Origin: Nematostella vectensis
Taxonomy: Eukaryota > Cnidaria > Anthozoa > Actiniaria > Edwardsiidae
Length of the DNA: 64,000 nt
Assembly: GCF_932526225.1 (NCBI RefSeq)
Contig: NC_064044.1
Span: forward strand, 5,792,747 to 5,856,746
Reading direction: 5' to 3'
Shown here: in pieces, positions 11,275 to 21,799 of the stretch
Layout: the number at the start of each line of letters is the position of its first letter
How positions within the stretch are numbered: position 1 is the stretch's first letter
Translations under genes and position numbers: made by a program
The notes under the pieces: model-generated
Told to the model about the DNA's origin: nothing
Seen by the model: only the letters and a program-made list of their open reading frames with translations
Database searches by the model: none

Positions 11275-12517
11275 GCAAGTGTACTACTCTTTTAACAAGA
11301 AGCTTTATGTTTAAACCTTTTGTGGTTTCCTACGAGGACGACTTAGTTGAATGAAATGATTTCTTTTTATTCTAAAATGGCTCTCACACGCGATTAATTA
11401 AGCTTATTATATAATTCTGAACAATGAAAATGTGACTAAAATTTATTACATTCACGATGGTAAGTAATAAAAACAATGCCTATTGTATGGGAAATCTAGC
11501 GTACAGTATTTTTAAGTCGTGGATAGCGAAGCTATTCAGGACTTTTTGCGGTTAGCGTGGTTGTGTCACTCGCTAATAGCTAATCGTCGACTCAAGTGTA
11601 ACCCATAGCCAATCATAACTCTTCTAATATCACTACTCTTGGCCAATCAAATCAAATGTTTTAGCAAAAAAGCCCGTGAATTATCAGCGGTTTTCCAAAC
11701 CATGTCAAAAAAAACATGGCGGCCGTAGTTGAATTCTTAGAAGGGTAAGACTATGATTTAACGTCATTCCTGCCTTTTTTGCCAATTATAAATCGAGCCA
11801 CATTCGATAAATAGCTATCTGAGTGCAAGGTTTCGCTTTAAAGTCTGTTCGTTATCAGTTCAGCGTTCACGATATATCATGTTGTCAACACACGAAACGC
11901 CACTGGTAAGCCATTTCCACTTCCCCTTTACTACTGCTGGCTGTGCACCAAATTCTTTGTTTATAATTTAAGCTTCAGAATTTATCCGTACTTCGCTACG
12001 GGTAGCGTTGTTTCCAATGTCTCCATGAATAACATTTCTTGACTGAACTTTGTTTGCCAAGAGCAGGAATCAGTTTTTTAAAGGTCTGTAAGCAAAATCA
12101 CCCAAGGAGGGCTAGAGGGTTTTCCATCAATGGTATCTGGGTCGACTGGTTGTCCCCAGGGAACCAATCAGATGGGCATTGAATTACCTCAAGCAGTTAT
12201 TCCAACATCACAGTAGTACCATTGTTTACACTTGTCTAAGACAAAAATACCCTATGTATAAATAAAACCACATAAAGCCAAGAAATTTATTGGTTTGGTC
12301 CATACTCTACATACCATTTTACCCTAAAGTGTGTTAAAAATAAATGCACCAAAACCAAGCTTTTGTCTCAAATTACCATTTTATTATCCACGACTTGGCA
12401 AGGGCCAAAGAAAATGGTGGCAGTCCGTAGCATGCTTGTGTTTTCTCGTTGGATCCTTCATAACAAAGTGAAATATTCCAGATCATCTTATATCTTTTTG
12501 GTTATTAATCTTTTTAG
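11275..12517 (+). other. predicted intron 1 of Helitron-like gene
   Basis: Bounded by a GC donor (AGAG/GCAAGT) and a TTTTTAG acceptor. It contains two alternative exon-like starts: AAAACATGGCGGCC at about 11712, which resembles a YY1 site overlapping a start codon, and ATGTTGTCAACACACG at about 11879. Each is followed by a GTAAG donor. No repeat stands out. Confidence 0.35.
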
Positions 12518-13628
12518 TTGAAGGAGAAGAACAAAGAAGAGGGGAGGAGCGAATTAATGAGAGGTCATGCAGGCCACGAGTGTTGACAGACGAACAGAGA
12601 GCTCGTAAGAGGGCGTGTGACCGTGCACTCACCAAGGAACAGAGAGCACGAAAAAGACAGAGGAACTCCGAGTACAAGTTTAGTAATGAGCAAAAACTGC
12701 GGAGGAAGCAAAGGGACTCGGAGTACGAATTAAATGAAGAACAGAGGGCTTGTAAGAGGCAAAGAGACTCGGAATATGAGCTAGACGAGACACAGAGAGC
12801 TTGTAAGAGGCAGAGAGACTCTGAATATGAGCTAAACGAGACACAAAGAGCTCGTAAGAGGCAGAGAGACTCTGAATATGAGCTAGACGAGACACAGAGA
12901 GCTCGTAAGAGGCAGAGAGACTCTGAATATGAGCTAAACGAGACACAGAGAGCTCGTAAGAGGGAGAGAGACTCTGAATATAAGCTAAACGAGACACAAA
13001 GAGCTCGTAAGAGGCAGAGAGACTCTGAATATGAGCTAAACGAGACACAAAGAGCTCGTAAGAGGCAGAGAGACTCTGAATATGAGCTAAACGAGACACA
13101 AAGAGCTCGTAAGAGGCAGAGAGACTCTGAATATGAGCTAAACGAGACACAAAGAGCTCGTAAGAGGCAGAGAGACTCTGAATATGAGCTAAACGAGACA
13201 CAAAGAGCTCGTAAGAGGCAGAGAGACTCTGAATATGAGCTAAACGAGACACAGAGAGCTCGTAAGAAGGAGAGAGACTCTGAATATGAGCTAAACGAGA
13301 CACAAAGAGCTCGTAAGAGGCAGAGAGACTCTGAATATGAGCTAAACGAGACACAAAGAGCTTGTAAGAGGCAAAGAGACTCTGAATATGGGCTAAATGA
13401 GACACAAAGAGCTCGTAAGAGGCAGAGAGACTCTGAATATGAGCTAAATGAGACACAGAGAGCTCGTAAGAGGCAGAGAGACTCTGAAAGACTCGAGGCA
13501 CAGCGTGCAATGATGGCAAAAGATAGCTTGTTTGCTAAAAGGCAAAGAGAAAGCGCTCGTGAGAAACAGGGCATCTAGACTCAGAAGAAAACAACAGAGG
13601 CAGTGCCTCTCCACTGCTACTTCTGTTG
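12518..13628 (+). pseudogene. Helitron-like N-terminal exon: 17-residue charged repeats
   Basis: The exon opens after a TTTTTAG acceptor and ends at a GTAAGT donor (13629). It encodes about 16 near-identical repeats of 17 residues (unit ELNETQRARKRQRDSEY, 51 bp) at about 12672-13490, preceded by diverged units. The product would be highly basic and helical, possibly a nucleic-acid-binding or nuclear-targeting N-terminus; charged repeats of this sort precede the catalytic part in many Helitron proteins. Near 13560 the frame breaks: the repeat frame hits TAG at 13576, whereas the +1 frame (NRASRLRRKQQRQ...) continues to the donor with the phase needed for the next exon. I read this as a small indel. 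Confidence 0.7.
12672..13490 (+). repeat. 51-bp coding tandem repeat
   Basis: About 16 copies of a 51-bp unit. Most differences are single substitutions (E/K, N/D, R/C, Q/E in the encoded unit). The central copies are almost identical, suggesting recent expansion by unequal exchange. Confidence 0.9.
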
Positions 13629-15426
13629 GTAAGTTTTCTTTGTGTATTTATCTCATATGTAATTTAATATTTTTATATTTTTATTATTAGAACTGTCTCT
13701 AGTTATCATATTATTTCATTCTTAAGTCAGCACCTCAAATAAGGCATAACAATTAGCTATAACTAGTTTATTTAGCAATCTTGATATCAGTTATGAATTA
13801 TTTAGTTGGGTCTACTACAAATAAAACAAATTGGTTATTTTCCAGTTTGACATCTTTTCTAATTTTTCCTTTCTGAATAAAACTCCTTATTACAATAATC
13901 TTAAATTTTTCAGAAAGAGAGTTATTATTAGCTGAAATATGGCAAATTCAGTTCTAAAAGTATGTATCTACAATGTAGTCAGGACTCATTATAACAGTAA
14001 TCATAATATTTATCTTAAATGTTGCATACGAAATATTATGCTAGAATATTTTGAATATAAATGATTTAGATACAAATGGTGTGTCACCTCATTTTTACAT
14101 ATACATATTTATAAACTAATCTTGTCTTTCAAAAGTATAAATTAATTTTGAGACATTTGCTTGGATCAGCTTGAGTCTGTTTTGTACACAATAAGCACCA
14201 AGTTGTGAAATAAGTTGTTTTAAAAACATTGAAATATTTTAAGAATAAAATTGAATAAAAATATTAAAAGTTATTTTTTTTCTAGTTTGACACCACTTAC
14301 CTATCTTTTCTTTCTTCATAGAATAAATAAAAAGATTGAGTAATTTTTTTCTAATTTGACAACACTTTTTTTTTTTTTCCTTTTTCATAGAACTGCTTAT
14401 TAAAATAATTGTATAATTCATTGGAATGTAAGAGCCTTCTAAATTCTTAGAAATTAGCTGGACAACATTTAATGTTGTTTCGGAGTGGCGATGTTACCCT
14501 AATAATAACAATGCTTTAACAAATTGTGGTTATCAGTTTTGCTCAATAAACCTTTTAAAATGTGCTATTTAAGTTTAAAAGCAAAACATACAGTAGCATT
14601 CAGCCCTGCAGACAGATTAGCTCATTAGAGATACAGTTTATAAGGCCTATTTCACAGATCATGCAATGTTCATTTACCAACCATATCCTATAGCAGTGAG
14701 AGAGAAATTGACACAATTTTACAGATTTTACTGCAGCCATTTATACCCTCCAAAAGTCGTATTATTCATACTGAAATCCCCTTTCTTGCAGGATGTACTG
14801 ACGACAGGCAAGCCAAGACACCAAGGCTCTTTGGGTAATTAAAGTGATTTTAATAACTGTGAAAGAATTATAGATATCCTGGTGGCGTAATCTCACATAT
14901 TTTGTATGTATATAAGTGTACATCCCCACAGATTGCTGAGAAGTAAAATCAAATTTTCATTGACACATACAAATCTTAATATATTATATATATTTTTTTT
15001 ATGTCTTAATAAAACTCATATCATACATTTTGTAAATTCTATCAGCTGAAAACAGAGTCTACTGTTCACTACTCAGGGTAGCTCCCCTTTTTTCTTTCAT
15101 GTGCTAGAAAAAAAAAAGGTTTTTATTGTTTCGTATCTATTTAAGATCAAGCATGCAGCAGTACATCTACACACTTTGTCCCAGTATGCATAGGGGATAC
15201 TGCTGGTAAGTAAATACACCCACAAATCCTGATAAACTTTATTGCATTCCATATTTTTTGGAGATGACTTCATTTATAAAATTTGTTCAGATTGTTATTG
15301 TATTGATGTTAAGGTACACCTATCAAAGGTAACCATTACTTATGTGTATACGTTATGAAATTTGACTTAAAAGTTAATCTCTTTTTTGTTTGTGTGATTC
15401 AAAACATGCTTATTTTTCCTAAACAG
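13629..15426 (+). other. predicted intron 2 with possible small exons
   Basis: AT-rich, GT..AG (GTAAGT to CTAAACAG). Two exon-like islands lie inside: about 14792-14834 (after CTTGCAG, before GTAATT) and about 15186-15206 (after TCCCAG, before GTAAGT). The second is 21 bp, open, and phase-neutral with its neighbours, so it could be an optional microexon. Otherwise nothing is recognisable. Confidence 0.35.
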
Positions 15427-16892
15427 TTCTAAGGCCAGTACCAGCTGAACCAAGCCAGGAAAACGCTGTTGGACCTGAAGAAGGTACAACAGTAGAGGAT
15501 GCCCTCCTACAAGCTGTTGAGACAACTCATAAATCAGCTGTTGTGCCTGCCCTGGAAACAGCTGTGGAGTTACCTTTTGAACCAGCTGCAGAGCTAGTTG
15601 TTGAGTTTGTTCCTGAACAAGGTGTAGAACCTACACAAACACCAACTAATGCACCAGAACAAGTTAAAGAGCCACTTCACCTTGTTAATAGAGCACGTGC
15701 AGTAGGTGTTGATTATGAGTATGTGACACAAGGGATTTATGAGACTGCTGATGAGCGTCAAAACAGGCATCGACGTATTGCATGCAAGGTGTCAAGGGAA
15801 GAACGCAGGCTCAGAGAGGTAATCAGAGACCTACCCCCTCCCCCACCTGCAGGTTCAACAGAGCAAGAACAGAGAGCATACTGTGCTATACGTAAATTTG
15901 AGCTCGAACAGCTATCATACACCCTTACTTACTGCCAGGTCTGCAAAGAAAGACGACCTCAGGGGAAGACAAGCAGACCTTCAGATGTGTGCCAAAGGTG
16001 TAAAAGGGATAAAAAGATGTGGTCTGCCGAGAACCACATAGATCCTGGTGTACTGCCTGAACAGCTCCAAGGAATGACAGATGCGGAACAAATGCTGATT
16101 GCCAGACTAGCTCCCACCATCCATGTGCATCTGCTGAAATATGGTGGGATTGCATCAAAGGGACATTGTATAGCTTTTCCTCAAGCTGTACATGAGCCAG
16201 CAACAATACTCCCTAGACTGCCTTCAGAAGTTGACATTATCTGCGTGAGAAGACAAGGCAGGGATGATACACACAAAGACTTCAGGGTAAGAAGAAGACG
16301 TGCGGAGAATGCACTTTACTGGCTGCAGCAGAACAACCCTGCTTATTCTGATGTCACCATTGATGTGGAGCGCATTGAGAATCTTACCCTAGATGGTGAA
16401 CTCCCAGACATCAGGACCATGGAGTTTGCAGGTGATGTACAGCGTGAGGATGATGAAGGTCCTGCCCCACAGCAGATAGACCCTGGAGAGACAGACGATG
16501 CAGATGATTCTACAGTCCCCGGGATACTTCTCCCTGAACCAGGAGTAAATGTAAGGGACCAGATTCAGTCGGCAGTAGAGAGGCTGATCAGTGAAGAAGG
16601 CAATGATAATCATGCTGGAGGTTAAGTAAACAATGAGGGTGAAGAGGCCCACCAACAGGACAACAATGCTCTAAGGAATGGTGCCCAGGGACCTGTCATT
16701 CCGTGGTCATCAATTGATGAGACCCCAGCATCAGAGTTCTCCACACCATATTTCTTCACCATGGCCTTCCCCTGCTTATTCCCATATGGACTTGGTGACT
16801 TCCATATAAATAGACCAAGGACAGCCCCCCATCTCCATGAGTGGGCTGAGCATCTGGAGTGGTACCAGGATGGAAGGTTTATCAAGCACAAG
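15427..16892 (+). pseudogene. Helitron-like Zn-domain and start of Rep domain, one TAA
   Basis: The exon starts after CTAAACAG in the phase left by the exon ending at 13628 and ends at CACAAG/GTATAA. The first ~110 residues are acidic. A cysteine-rich module follows (CQVCKERR...DVCQRCKRDKKMW) with a conserved block including GMTDAEQMLIARLAP and ALYWLQQNNP, the type of region found upstream of the Helitron Rep domain in many animal proteins. After an in-frame TAA at 16623-16625 the same frame continues with the classic Helitron entry motif PYFFTMAFPCLFPYGLGDF and EWAEHLEWYQDGRF. So one nonsense codon interrupts an otherwise continuous exon. Confidence 0.8.
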
Positions 16893-17056
16893 GTATAACT
16901 TCCTTAGTTTTCAGTAAAGATACTTTTTTTCCAGTACAGGGGCAAGTATATTTGACTTTTTTTATGGGGAGTCCCCGAAAGATTTTTACCCATCATTATA
17001 TATATATATATATATATATATAAGTACATTTTATCATATTGCATATTTTTTAAAAG
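16893..17056 (+). other. short intron with TA microsatellite
   Basis: A 164-bp intron, GTATAA to TTAAAAG, phase 0. The flanking protein text joins correctly (DGRFIKHK then VWKFVVHN). It contains a (TA)n tract at 16997-17022. Confidence 0.7.
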
Positions 17057-17741
17057 GTGTGGAAGTTCGTGGTCCATAACATAATCATGAGGAAGCGAGC
17101 GCTGGAACAGAGTAGATACTATGTTGACCAGCAGCTAGGTGATCCCCACATGACTGTGGCTGACTTGCAAGAGCGCATGGCAAGAGGAGACACCACCATC
17201 GCCAACAAGCTCTTGTACTTTGGTGCAAGCCTCAGAGGGACTTCACAGTATTGGGACCAGCGGCGTCGAGAACTCAGAGCAATGGTGCAGTGTTTGGTCA
17301 ACGAGAAACGTGGGCTTCCATCGTTTTTCATGACTGGTAGCTGTGCAGAGTTCTACTGGCCTCCGCTACGACGACTGTTAGAGCAGTATATCCTTGGGAC
17401 AACTGGGTAGACGGTAAACTTGCTTGAAGAAAGCAATGCCTGTTTCAAGGCAGTTCAAGAGAATACCCATCTGGTTGTGAGTTACTTTGATATGCGCACT
17501 CGGTCATATCATGAGAATGTTGTGAAACCTGTGTTCGGAGTAAGTGACTATTGGTACAGGTTCGAATTTGCAAAGTCACGTGGACAAATCCACTGGCATC
17601 AGTTGAGCTGGAGAGAAGATCGCCAGCCCCATGAGCTCCTTCACCAAGCTGTACAAGAGGAGTGCCCGAAACCAGAGAAAGTGCGCAGGCTGAATGAGTA
17701 GGTGAAGGATAACTTCGACATGAGCGCCTCCCACCCAGCCG
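17057..17741 (+). pseudogene. Helitron-like replication initiator (HUH) exon, two TAG codons
   Basis: This exon encodes the core of the Helitron Rep/N-terminal domain: FVVHNIIMRKRALEQSRYYV, RGTSQYWDQRRRELRAMVQ and SFFMTGSCAEFYWPPLRRLL. After a TAG (17408-17410) it continues with FEFAKSRGQIHWHQLSW, in which HWH is the metal-binding HUH motif of rolling-circle nickases. A second TAG (17699-17701) is followed in frame by VKDNFDMSASHPAG up to a GTAAGA donor at 17742. The enzyme would nick DNA through a tyrosine to start rolling-circle transposition. Both stops could arise from CAG by one C-to-T change. Confidence 0.85.
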
Positions 17742-18054
17742 GTAAGAATATCATTTTATTAGCCTGATGTCATTGTGATACTTCATGTGTTTCTGAAAGC
17801 CTAAATCCCTGCTCCATTCTCGCTACCTCCATATATATGATACCAGGGTCCATGTGTTATTAGAAGACACACACAGGCTTGGCGTCAGCATGCACGTGCG
17901 CGCTCACCAAAACTAGATTGAATGTTTAGCTGGGGCATTAGAGGACAGACGCAGGCAAAAATCATTTTTTAGATATCTATTTGTTATAAAATATGTAATC
18001 TAAACTTTGATTCTTTTTTAAATGGGAAAATTTAAAATTTGCTTCTACTTTTAG

Positions 18055-20616
18055 GTAAAGACGAGGATGGGGAATCAAGAAAAGAGTTGTGGCTCCCACC
18101 AGAAGGAACTGCTGAGCCGGTTCCTGAGGACAGTGATCCTTTGGTTAGGATGCTGCTAGACTTGGATGCTACGCAGGAGGCTATGCTTGAAGACCATCTG
18201 AACCTTGTGAACCGTGTAAGGCTTCACGCCTGCTCAGACTATTGTCTTCGTACACCTCGCCATGCTGAGCCTGGTATTCAACCTGGAGAGCGTGTCTGCC
18301 GTATGGAGTTTGGCTCAGAATATCAGCGTGGTAAACCAAAAAGAGAAGAACAGGACATTGTTGCAGACCGCAAGGGGGCCGATCGTCTAGAAATGGCAAG
18401 AGATCACCCAAGAGTTGTACATCACTCAAGGTATAACCTGCAGTCCTTGAGAGCAAACTGCGACTTGAGTGTGATACTGTCAAACTCACCGCCTGACAAC
18501 CCAAGCACTGATGACATCATAGCCATAGTATGCATGCAAAGGAAATGAGCCAACAGGAGCAACTGAAGACCTCTTTAAAGACATGGTAAATGCAGTTGAT
18601 TCTGCAGATGAAGTGTCTGGTAGATCTGTTTGTGCACGAATGCTAATGAGAACTGTTGGTAGGAGAGATGTAAGTGGACCAGAGGCCTCGTTCGAACTCA
18701 GTGGCCTTCCTCTTTGGCGATCCACTCGTCAGTTCTCATATCTGTCCATGAAGGGTTCCCGCCGTCTTGAAAGAAATGGGGACACAGCTACATCCAGCAC
18801 AGCATTAGACAAGTATCTAGCAAGACCACGTGATGAAGTGTGCTCCTGGTACAAGTTTGGATGCAAGAATAAAAAGGTCCCAGTTGTTAGTGGTGGCTCC
18901 ACCTATGCTACATGGCCGCTCCAGGAGGACTTTTGTAGAACCATGATGCTACTTCACTGGCCAAACTGGTTCAGCCTAGATGAGTTGAAGTCTGCTGATG
19001 AGACCTGGAAAGATGCATTTTCGAGGTTCGTCCTCACAGACCATTGCCCTATGTTCGTGAAAGCCCTTGTGGTGAAGGCATCACGACAAGCTGAAGGTGC
19101 AAGAGAGCAAGCATATGAGTCTGACGGTGAAGATGAGACAGCAGATGCAGAAGAGCAGCCTGACTGGGTTGACGTCTACGCTGGACCAAACCAGATGTAT
19201 GAGGGCGTGGAAGAGTTCCAGTATGATAATGGAGGTGAGGACTTTGACTGGAGCAGTAGTACGGTAGCAATTCCAGAAAATGCTGATCCCAAAGTCTGGC
19301 TTGAGAAACAAATCGATGAAGATGAAAATGCAGAGAATGAAGACCTTATGCTACCAGATGCGTCACCTCAAACGCTGAATAAAGAGCAGAGATCAATCGT
19401 GAGCCTCATACTGCTAACTCTGAAGAGGTATCTAGAGCAAGCAGATGATTATGTTCCGTTGAGGCTAGTGGTGTCAGGCACTGGAGGCACAGGCAAGTCC
19501 TATATGATCAAGTGCATCCAAAGGCTGGTCCGACAGGTGTTTGGCAAGAATGATGCAGTGCAGGTTGTGACACCAACAGGAGAGTCTGAACGTCAACTGA
19601 GAGATGTGCTGACATCTCTTCGAACATACTCAACCACTACAGAGCAGGTGCACTGGCTCCAACAGTTTCAGTGGCATAACCTGCGCCGAACACATGGTGA
19701 CGAGCTTCTCCAGAGAATGGATGACGAAGGCCTATTTGTCGTCCCTACCCATCGCCTGGAATGGGGCAGGAACAAGACAAAGATCCTGGAGTGCAATCGC
19801 ATTCCAGGCCATCCAGTTGCCAAGATAAAGGCAGAGAACCATGGTCACCATGCTCAGAAAGCAGATAGCAACAAAGCTGGTGGTCTGCTGCCTCGTCTCT
19901 ACCTCTGCCGTGATAGCAAGGTAATGTTGGTAGCTAACCTAAAGGCTGCATGGGGGCTATTCAATGGTGCTGTAGGTCGAGTTGTGGATATCGTGTATCT
20001 CAATGGTCGTAGACCAACAGATGATCCACCACCGCTTCCTGACTATGTGATGGTCCGATTCACGAGCTACTGTGGACCAGCATTCATTGCAGATGATCCG
20101 CAGGTTGTACCTATTGTTCCTGTGAGTCGTTCTATTGAATGTGCATGTAGGTGCACACGTGTGCAGGTTCCCTTGAGACTGGCATGGGGGATGACTATCC
20201 ACAAATGCCAAGGTAAGACCGTAGGGGAGGGGGAACCATTTAGGTACGTTGTGATTCACCCTGGTAAGTATGCCTTTGAATCAAAGAATCCTGGAGCACT
20301 GTTTGTGGCTTTGTCAAGAGCAAAGTCAGCTGGAGGCGACAATGCTGACCCTGATTTCGCCTTCCACGAGGATGTTCTGGTAAATGAGGATAGATTCCGT
20401 GCAGTGTATTCTCGTACAACCAGGGCACGTACATTTGAGATGGAGCGACTTCACCGGCTTTCTGAGCAGTGCCAGCAACGCCATGAGTTTGCACCTGCAT
20501 ACCGCAAGGACACCTTCATGGAGCTCTTGCAGTGGGCAGATGAATACAACCACGACGAGGGATGCTGTGAGATAATCATCAATCATCGAGTTGCTCCCAG
20601 GTTTATCTTGGTATGA
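18055..20616 (+). pseudogene. Helitron-like Rep tyrosine region and PIF1-like helicase, frameshift and deletion
   Basis: The exon opens after CTTTTAG in matching phase (GKDEDGESRKE). Cysteine/histidine pairs follow (RLHACSDYCLR...HAEPG...CRMEFG). The frame is broken at about 18520-18535: one frame ends in a TGA at 18546, the next begins YACKGNEPTGATEDLF, keeping one likely catalytic tyrosine and lysine. Then comes a PIF1-family helicase with Walker A GTGGTGKS (~19480), TPTG, motif V MTIHKCQGKTV and motif VI FVALSRAKSAGG, ending at 20616. The segment between TPTG and ERQLRDVL is too short: the Walker B (DExx) and motif III region is absent, consistent with an in-frame deletion of about 100 codons near 19580. 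It would unwind DNA during transposition but cannot hydrolyse ATP normally. Confidence 0.85.
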
Positions 20617-21799
20617 GCAATGAGATGTGAGTAGAAGTCTCACAATCTATATGGACCTGTCTGACAGGTCCCTTCCATGCCATCTTCCCTTTGCTTGCCT
20701 GGACGAATTGCCCTCGAAGGCCTACATTAGCTGGGCTAGGGAAAATGCTGGAGTAACAGTGCTCAAGGCTGGCAAGGCTGACAGTGGTTAATTATTGCTG
20801 GGTCTCAGTGTTCCTGGAAAGGGAGTACTGGCTGGCTGGTTAATGAGCCGATAGTAATCGTTGATACAGTTACTTGCACAGTGTTGGCTCATCGTAGCTA
20901 ATGGCCCTGTTGTACACCACCTTTGTCGTCCAAGTTGGGCAAAGCTAGCGTTTGAATAGTAATCGCTGTATTACTTGGCAGTGGCATGGTCTATAGGCCA
21001 TTTAGTACTGCAGCTAGCGAGCTGGCATGTTGATCAGCAGTGATAACCACTGTTGGCCAGCGAAAGGTGGGATAAGAGACCAATCCATTTTCCTCTTTTC
21101 TCTTGAATTGTTTTCATTAGACAAAACTACAAGTGCTTTACTAAGCAAAGAGATGCAACGCTACCATCAACAGGGTATTTATTGTGCCCATAAAACATGA
21201 AATATACTTGTATAATTCAATTTCTTTTTTATGAATAGTCCATCAAATTATAATAAATAACAATTAAGCTTTCTTTATTCTAAACTGCTCCTACTTACTG
21301 TGGATTGGTCTGTTGCCTGTAAAGGCAAGGCTGGTTGTGGATGCAGTGTCGACTCAACGTTGTGGTCAATACACTGTGACCAGCAATTGGAATCCAGGCA
21401 AGAATGTACTTTGTACATGAAACTTTTCCTCTTTTTCTTCTTCAACATTTGCTAGAATTGATACATCCCCAATCAATTGTAAATAATCACGAGTTATCAT
21501 AGAGCATGAAAAGTGTACCACATGAAGAATCATTGCACATAACCAATCCAAAGCAGCAGCTGCAAGTACAGCAAAGTTATAGAAACTGGCAAGCAACAAG
21601 CAAGTTGAAAGAAATCTTCAAACATCTCCTTTTATATAAAGAGAGTGCCCGAACAGGTGATGGCAGATGGTCTTTAGCATTGTTCTTTATGGTAATGTGA
21701 ATGTATAACCTTTTCACACAATGCACAGGTACTATTGTGTGCATGGGATGTCAATATTGGTGAAGTACAGTATTAGCTGGATATACACAAATGAAACGT
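20617..21799 (+). other. 3' part of the Helitron-like element, possible cargo exon
   Basis: Non-coding after the helicase stop. A 50-codon open stretch beginning ATG at 21506 (MKSVPHEESLHITNPKQQLQ) ends at a possible donor (ACAG/GTGATG, about 21656). I do not recognise it. It could be a first exon that splices into the exon-like cassettes downstream. Confidence 0.3.

Noticed and set aside
12483-13574. Long minus-strand frames of serine/leucine repeats opposite the 51-bp repeat array
   Set aside because: A 51-bp period is divisible by three, so several frames stay open by chance. The plus-strand frame fits splice signals and Helitron N-termini.
17560-17580. GGTTCGAAT resembling a tRNA B box
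   Set aside because: It lies within the Rep coding exon and no matching A box or cloverleaf was found.
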